A stretch of 9,611 nucleotides of DNA from Phycisphaeraceae bacterium. Lineage in GTDB: Bacteria; Planctomycetota; Phycisphaerae; Phycisphaerales; Phycisphaeraceae. The position numbers were made by a program, and so were the translations under genes. This document shows, piece by piece, positions 6,428 to 9,611 of this stretch. The notes beneath the pieces were generated by a model. That model searched no databases, was not told where the DNA came from, and worked only from the letters and a program-made list of their open reading frames with translations. Numbering within the stretch: the stretch's first letter is position 1; each line of letters begins with the position of its first letter. The stretch spans positions 1 to 9,611 of the forward strand of contig JADZET010000342.1 in NCBI GenBank assembly GCA_020850375.1, in the 5' to 3' direction.

Positions 6428-7095
6428 GGCGAGGTCTACATGGCTTCACCCTTGTGGAGGTCCTCGGGGCAACGGTGCTGCTGAGTCTGCTCATGCTCGC
6501 GTCGCTGAACGTCACCGTCGGCCTGCACCGCCAGGCTCGGGCATTGACCGTGATGGAGAACGCTCGGCCTGGATGGCAGCAGGACTTGGTTGCGTTGCTG
6601 ACCTACGACCTTACCCACGCCCAACAGGTAGAGATGAACCCTCGCACGCAGATGCTCACCTTCCGGGGGGGATTCAGCCACCTCGACGCCGACACGCGCC
6701 GGCCGCATCACAGGCCCGTGGAGGTGGCCTATCAGCTCATCGAAATCGACGACTCCACGCCCGCCGCCGATGAGAACACCAGGCCGCGATGGCTCGTCCG
6801 CAAACAGGTGAACCTCGACGACCTATCAAATCGCAACACCTGGTCCGACCTGGTCTGCGGCGGTGTTAAGCGATTCCGCCTGGTGCTGGCGACCCCGGAA
6901 AATGTCGACAAAACCGGCAAGAATAGTGATCGCTTGTCCCAGGCCGACGACCTCGAGCAGGAGGACTCGGTCCTCGAATCCTCCTGGGCCCGTCAGCCGA
7001 TCCAGCAGGGCACGTCGCCCACGCGGGTGCGGCTGATCGTCGAGTGGTCTGATCCCAATCTCCCTCGCCTCGATCGCATGTTGCAGGTCCGCTGA
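6424..7095 (+). CDS. gspJ: Type II secretion minor pseudopilin GspJ
   Basis: Minor pseudopilin of the I-J-K tip complex. 223 residues; leader MRRGLHG^FTLVEVLGATVLLSLLMLASLNV with cleavage after G7 and Glu at +5. The long helix leads into a globular domain with WQQDLVALLTYDLTHAQQVEMN, matching the GspJ pattern in which a conserved aspartate-rich helix (R/Q-x-D-L) follows the membrane segment, then LTFRGGF, WLVRKQVN and a C-terminal RVRLIVEWSDPN strand. A polar, probably flexible segment at about 158-190 (KTGKNSDRLSQADDLEQED) is not a typical core element. The start overlaps the gspI stop (ATGA). Length and position between I and K support J. Confidence 0.86.
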   Translation: MRRGLHGFTLVEVLGATVLLSLLMLASLNVTVGLHRQARALTVMENARPGWQQDLVALLTYDLTHAQQVEMNPRTQMLTFRGGFSHLDADTRRPHHRPVEVAYQLIEIDDSTPAADENTRPRWLVRKQVNLDDLSNRNTWSDLVCGGVKRFRLVLATPENVDKTGKNSDRLSQADDLEQEDSVLESSWARQPIQQGTSPTRVRLIVEWSDPNLPRLDRMLQVR

Positions 7096-7102
7096 GCAAG
7101 CC

Positions 7103-8032
7103 ATGCACACGCACAGGCATCGACAACCTCGCGGCTTCGCCCTGATCCTGACGCTGATGCTGCTGGCCATCGCGGGCACGGCGTTGGGTGTGGTGACGCG
7201 GCTGAGCCTGGCCCGAGCGGCCGACGCCGCGCACGCCCAGCAGGAGCTCCAGCTTCGCTGGGGGACGATCAGCATCCAGAACCTATTGCTGTCCGAGCCC
7301 GAAGAGATCCTGCAGAAGGCGGAGGAGTCCAGCGAAACCCCCCTGCCGTTCGTGCGTGACACGCTCGAGCTCGGAGGCATCCCCTTCACCTGGACCGTGG
7401 CGGACGAGCAGGCCAAGGTCAACCTCAACACCATCCTGACCCGTCACGACCTGACGCAAGCCACCGCCCTGGCCGGGCGCATGGCCGTGGCGGCTGGACA
7501 AGCGGTCAGCGCCGAGCCACGCCCAATGAGGCCTTCATCACCCATGCAAATTGATGCGCCTGCTTCCGACGCTGCCAGGAATGACTCGTCCGAGGGTGTC
7601 AGGAACAGCTTTGGAAGCTTCGAGCAGGTCTACCCACGGGCGACTCCGGACGAACTCTTTGGCCTTGAGCTGGGTCCCGATCGCGGCGTGACGGCATGCC
7701 TGACGCTCTGGGGCGATGGCAAGATCAATTTCCATCGAGCCGACGCCGAGACGATGGCTGAGGCGTGCCAACCAACGCTCAGCGCCGGAACCATCGGGGA
7801 CTTGATCAACCTCCGCACCCGGCGTCCCGGCATCACCGTGGCGGAGGCCATCGGCCAGATCGAACTCAAGGACGACCAGCGCAAGGCCGCGACGGAGCTT
7901 CTTACTGATCGCTCAACGTGTTATTCTGTCTTGCTGACCGCCCTGGGACGACATCGGTCGTGGCATCGCCTGGTGGTCGTCGAAGGCCGGCAGAAACAGT
8001 CACGCACGTTCTGTCTGGAGTGGAACTCGTGA
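7103..8032 (+). CDS. gspK: Type II secretion minor pseudopilin GspK
   Basis: Large minor pseudopilin that caps the pseudopilus tip. 309 residues. Leader MHTHRHRQPRG^FALILTLMLLAIAGTALGVV: His/Arg-rich, cleaved after G11, with Leu rather than Glu at +5, the expected GspK exception. Two family motifs are present: DEQAKVNLNT at 101-110 and DGKINFHRADAETM from D205, the two NLN-type segments around the alpha-helical insertion domain. TVAEAIGQIEL and LLTDRSTCYSVLLTALG then form the C-terminal fold. A Pro/Ala/Ser-rich stretch at about 133-158 (EPRPMRPSSPMQ) seems to be a lineage-specific linker, and the helical insertion between the motifs is shorter than in Escherichia-type GspK. It starts 7 nt after gspJ with a weak binding site and ends in a GTGA overlap with the next gene. 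Confidence 0.88.
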   Translation: MHTHRHRQPRGFALILTLMLLAIAGTALGVVTRLSLARAADAAHAQQELQLRWGTISIQNLLLSEPEEILQKAEESSETPLPFVRDTLELGGIPFTWTVADEQAKVNLNTILTRHDLTQATALAGRMAVAAGQAVSAEPRPMRPSSPMQIDAPASDAARNDSSEGVRNSFGSFEQVYPRATPDELFGLELGPDRGVTACLTLWGDGKINFHRADAETMAEACQPTLSAGTIGDLINLRTRRPGITVAEAIGQIELKDDQRKAATELLTDRSTCYSVLLTALGRHRSWHRLVVVEGRQKQSRTFCLEWNS

Positions 8033-8583
8033 GCCCCCGGAATCTACGGAATCCCCGCCGGCTCAGGTCCACGCTCTACGCCGTCGCCGGCCTGCTGGTT
8101 GTCACCGGGCTGGTGCTGGGCGGCGTGCTGATCTTGGCGCCGCTGGCAACCGCGGAGCGGGGCACGTCATCCTCGAAGCCCAACGGCATCACACCCGTCG
8201 CGTCAACCGCGGTGACGGATTCTGCGGCCACGCCGACACGTGAATCTCTGCTGGCTTTGGGCTCGCTGCCCCTGCGCCGGCCGCTCTACGATACCGCAGC
8301 CGTCACGGCTGCCGCGCCCACGAAAGTTGTCCCTCCGTTGCGCGTCAAGCTCCTGGGCACCGTGATCGAGCCCGGCCAGTCCGTCGCCATCGTTCAGGAC
8401 AGCACAGGCAAGACCCTCTTCCTCGACGTCGGCCAGACCGTGGAGGACGCCACGATCCAGAGCATCGAGCCCGACCGCGTCACCGTCCGTTATTACGACG
8501 AGGACCGCGAGCTTGTCATGCCCAAGGCTGAGCCGGCATCTCCTCAAAGCGCCCCGAACAATGGGGGAGCGCCCAGGCCATGA
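8029..8583 (+). CDS. gspC: GspC-like inner-membrane linker protein of the T2SS
   Basis: Probable GspC/PulC-like component connecting the inner-membrane platform to the GspD N-domains. From GTG 8029 it has 184 residues: a short basic cytoplasmic N-terminus (RNLRNPRRLRS), one membrane helix at about 16-37, a Ser/Thr/Ala-rich periplasmic linker, then an HR-like beta domain at about 105-165 (LRVKLLGTVIEPGQSVAIVQ, FLDVGQTVEDATIQSIEPDRV) that matches the 'LxGTV ... I/V-x-D-x-x-G ... V-G-D/Q' pattern of GspC. No PDZ domain or coiled coil follows; the tail is short and Pro-rich. GTG 8029 overlaps the gspK stop (GTGA) with GGAG 8 nt upstream (8017-8020); the frame is open further upstream (ATG 7918), but that would overlap gspK by over 100 nt. 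Placement after K rather than before D is unusual. GspC is the best call; GspP/PilP-like is the alternative. Confidence 0.75.
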   Translation: MSPRNLRNPRRLRSTLYAVAGLLVVTGLVLGGVLILAPLATAERGTSSSKPNGITPVASTAVTDSAATPTRESLLALGSLPLRRPLYDTAAVTAAAPTKVVPPLRVKLLGTVIEPGQSVAIVQDSTGKTLFLDVGQTVEDATIQSIEPDRVTVRYYDEDRELVMPKAEPASPQSAPNNGGAPRP

Positions 8584-9611
8584 AGTTCACCCTGACCCCG
8601 CGGATGCCGGACATCTCCTCTCTGACGGACCATGCACGTCAGCAAGCGGCTCGTTGGCGAGAATCTCTCGACCAGCTCCGGCATCAGCACCTTGATCCCT
8701 GGCTCAACCCGCTCACGCCCAAGGCCATCCTCTTCGCCTCGGACGACGCATGGCGATTGGCGGTACTCCTGGACGATCAGCCGCCACGCTACGCCGATGT
8801 GCCTCCTCCACCGAACACTGAGCAGGCCGATACGCCCGAACTTCTGTCTGCACGGGTCCATCAAGCGTTTCACGCTATCCTGGCCGAGGTGACACCCGAT
8901 CTGTCCGATGCTCCCATCGACGCCGTGCTCGCGCTGCCGGCCTCCTGGTGTTACAGCGCCGAGGTCTCGACCGAGGGCCTGCCGCGCGGCAACCGCCACA
9001 CCCAGCCCCTGCTCTACCGCCTCGAGGAAAAGCTCCCCCTGCCGGCCGAGGACGTCACGGCTGACTTCCAGGTTCACGGCGCATTCGCCCGTGGCCTGGC
9101 CGTGGCCACGGCGCGCCTTAGACCACTCCTGATCGCCCTCGAGCGGCACAACGTGCACGTGCACACCATCGCGCCCACTGCCCTGCTCGCCGCGCAAGGG
9201 GCTATCTCCTTGCGAGTCCATGGCGTGCCGTCAGACACGCCACGCTTGGTGCTTCTGGGCAACGGTGACAACGTCGATCTGATTCTGTTGGAGGGTTCGT
9301 CCTCGGTGAATGCTCATACCGGCCGCCCGTGGCTCGAAGCCTGGCATCACCTGCCCTGCGACGCGGCCATGGTCAACCCGTGGATCAACCTGCAATGCCT
9401 GCGTCAGCCCTCGAAGTCACTTCAGATCGAAGCGATCAGCCTGCCTTCAGCATTCCTTGCCGATCTGCGCCAGCAGCAGTCCAGTCCACTGATCGTTTGG
9501 GAGGACCCCAACACTACCACGCACGAACTAGCCTCGCGGGCCGCCGTCGACATCCTCGTCGATCGAGACACCCCCTGGTTCAACCTCCGCCAAGGCGCCC
9601 TCGGAGCGGCC
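8580..9611 (+). CDS. gspL: Type II secretion system protein GspL, cytoplasmic part, 3'-truncated
   Basis: Reading frame open from ATG 8580 to the last base, 344 codons, with no stop; the C-terminus lies outside the window. GspL has an actin/PilM-like cytoplasmic domain that recruits GspE, then one membrane helix and a periplasmic domain. Visible here: a polar N-terminal extension of about 45 residues, a first hairpin AILFASDDAWRLAVLLDD, the interdomain segment VLALPASWCYSAEVSTEGLP from about 116, EEKLPLPAEDVTADFQVHG, an IALERHNVHVHTIAPTALLAA segment (usual form: 'l...Gl.v..i.P.alal'), LVLLGNGDNVDLILLEG, and FNLRQGALG at the end. The last resembles the '(I)NLLQG' motif that directly precedes the membrane helix in GspL. 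The start forms an ATGA overlap with the gspC-like gene; GGGGGAG (8563-8569) is 10 nt upstream. No nucleotide-binding motif of true actin-like ATPases is evident, as usual for GspL. Confidence 0.82.
   Translation, partial: MKFTLTPRMPDISSLTDHARQQAARWRESLDQLRHQHLDPWLNPLTPKAILFASDDAWRLAVLLDDQPPRYADVPPPPNTEQADTPELLSARVHQAFHAILAEVTPDLSDAPIDAVLALPASWCYSAEVSTEGLPRGNRHTQPLLYRLEEKLPLPAEDVTADFQVHGAFARGLAVATARLRPLLIALERHNVHVHTIAPTALLAAQGAISLRVHGVPSDTPRLVLLGNGDNVDLILLEGSSSVNAHTGRPWLEAWHHLPCDAAMVNPWINLQCLRQPSKSLQIEAISLPSAFLADLRQQQSSPLIVWEDPNTTTHELASRAAVDILVDRDTPWFNLRQGALGAA

Noticed and set aside
1747..7095. Type IV pilus cluster instead of T2SS
   Set aside because: The G-H-I-J-K series, GspG calcium-site motif, GspK without Glu5 and GspL/GspC-like genes define a T2SS; no pilT, pilM-N-O-P-Q set or pilin with a disulfide loop is present.
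7918..8028. Upstream extension of the gspC-like frame to ATG 7918
   Set aside because: It lies wholly within the conserved end of gspK, has no binding site, and would place 37 extra residues before a membrane anchor that already has a basic N-terminus from GTG 8029.
8632..9132. Short plus-strand frames inside gspL (from 8632 and 8908)
   Set aside because: They are other-frame shadows of gspL, with Ser/Arg/Pro-rich nonsense composition.
8544..9221. Antisense open frame of about 225 codons opposite gspL
   Set aside because: The plus-strand frame from 8580 is open to the window end and carries GspL features such as FNLRQGALG; the antisense frame has none.

Overview
The window is one uninterrupted plus-strand gene cluster encoding a type II secretion system (T2SS). 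The visible order is gspD (5' end cut off), gspE, gspF, gspG, gspH, gspI, gspJ, gspK, a gspC-like gene and gspL (3' end cut off). The DNA is GC-rich, with strong G/C preference at third codon positions; this also produces many long but meaningless antisense reading frames. The host is an outer-membrane bacterium. The divergent GspC/GspL proteins, low-complexity insertions in several Gsp proteins and a CACGGAG-type repeat would fit a planctomycete or a similarly distant diderm lineage, but this is an impression from family knowledge and not a demonstrated assignment.

Layout: 1-1691 is the secretin GspD, lacking its signal peptide and first domain(s). 1747-3444 is the GspE ATPase with Walker A, Walker B, His box and a tetracysteine zinc site. 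3470-4696 is the polytopic platform protein GspF. 4697-4876 is a non-standard stretch: an imperfect inverted repeat with three CACGGAG units per arm surrounds a compact hairpin and covers the ribosome binding site, start and leader of the major pseudopilin gene gspG (4748-5302). 5329-7095 holds gspH, gspI and gspJ, minor pseudopilins with G^FTLLE / G^LTLVE / G^FTLVE processing sites. 7103-8032 is gspK, the large minor pseudopilin that lacks Glu5. 8029-8583 is a short GspC-like inner-membrane protein, and 8580-9611 is the cytoplasmic actin-like part of GspL.

How the parts work together: GspE powers assembly at the inner-membrane platform made by GspF, GspL and probably GspM (expected just downstream). 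GspG polymerises into the pseudopilus, tipped by H, I, J and K. GspC links the inner-membrane platform to the secretin GspD, through which folded exoproteins leave the periplasm. Tight spacing, with ATGA/GTGA overlaps at I/J, K/C and C/L and a 53-nt H/I overlap, implies a single translationally coupled operon. No promoter or terminator was seen; the operon extends beyond both ends of the window. No prepilin peptidase (gspO) and no secreted substrate gene is present.

The machinery itself is a recognised system. The least ordinary part is the palindromic element embedded in the gspG start and leader, which may be a mobile-repeat insertion and could affect gspG translation.
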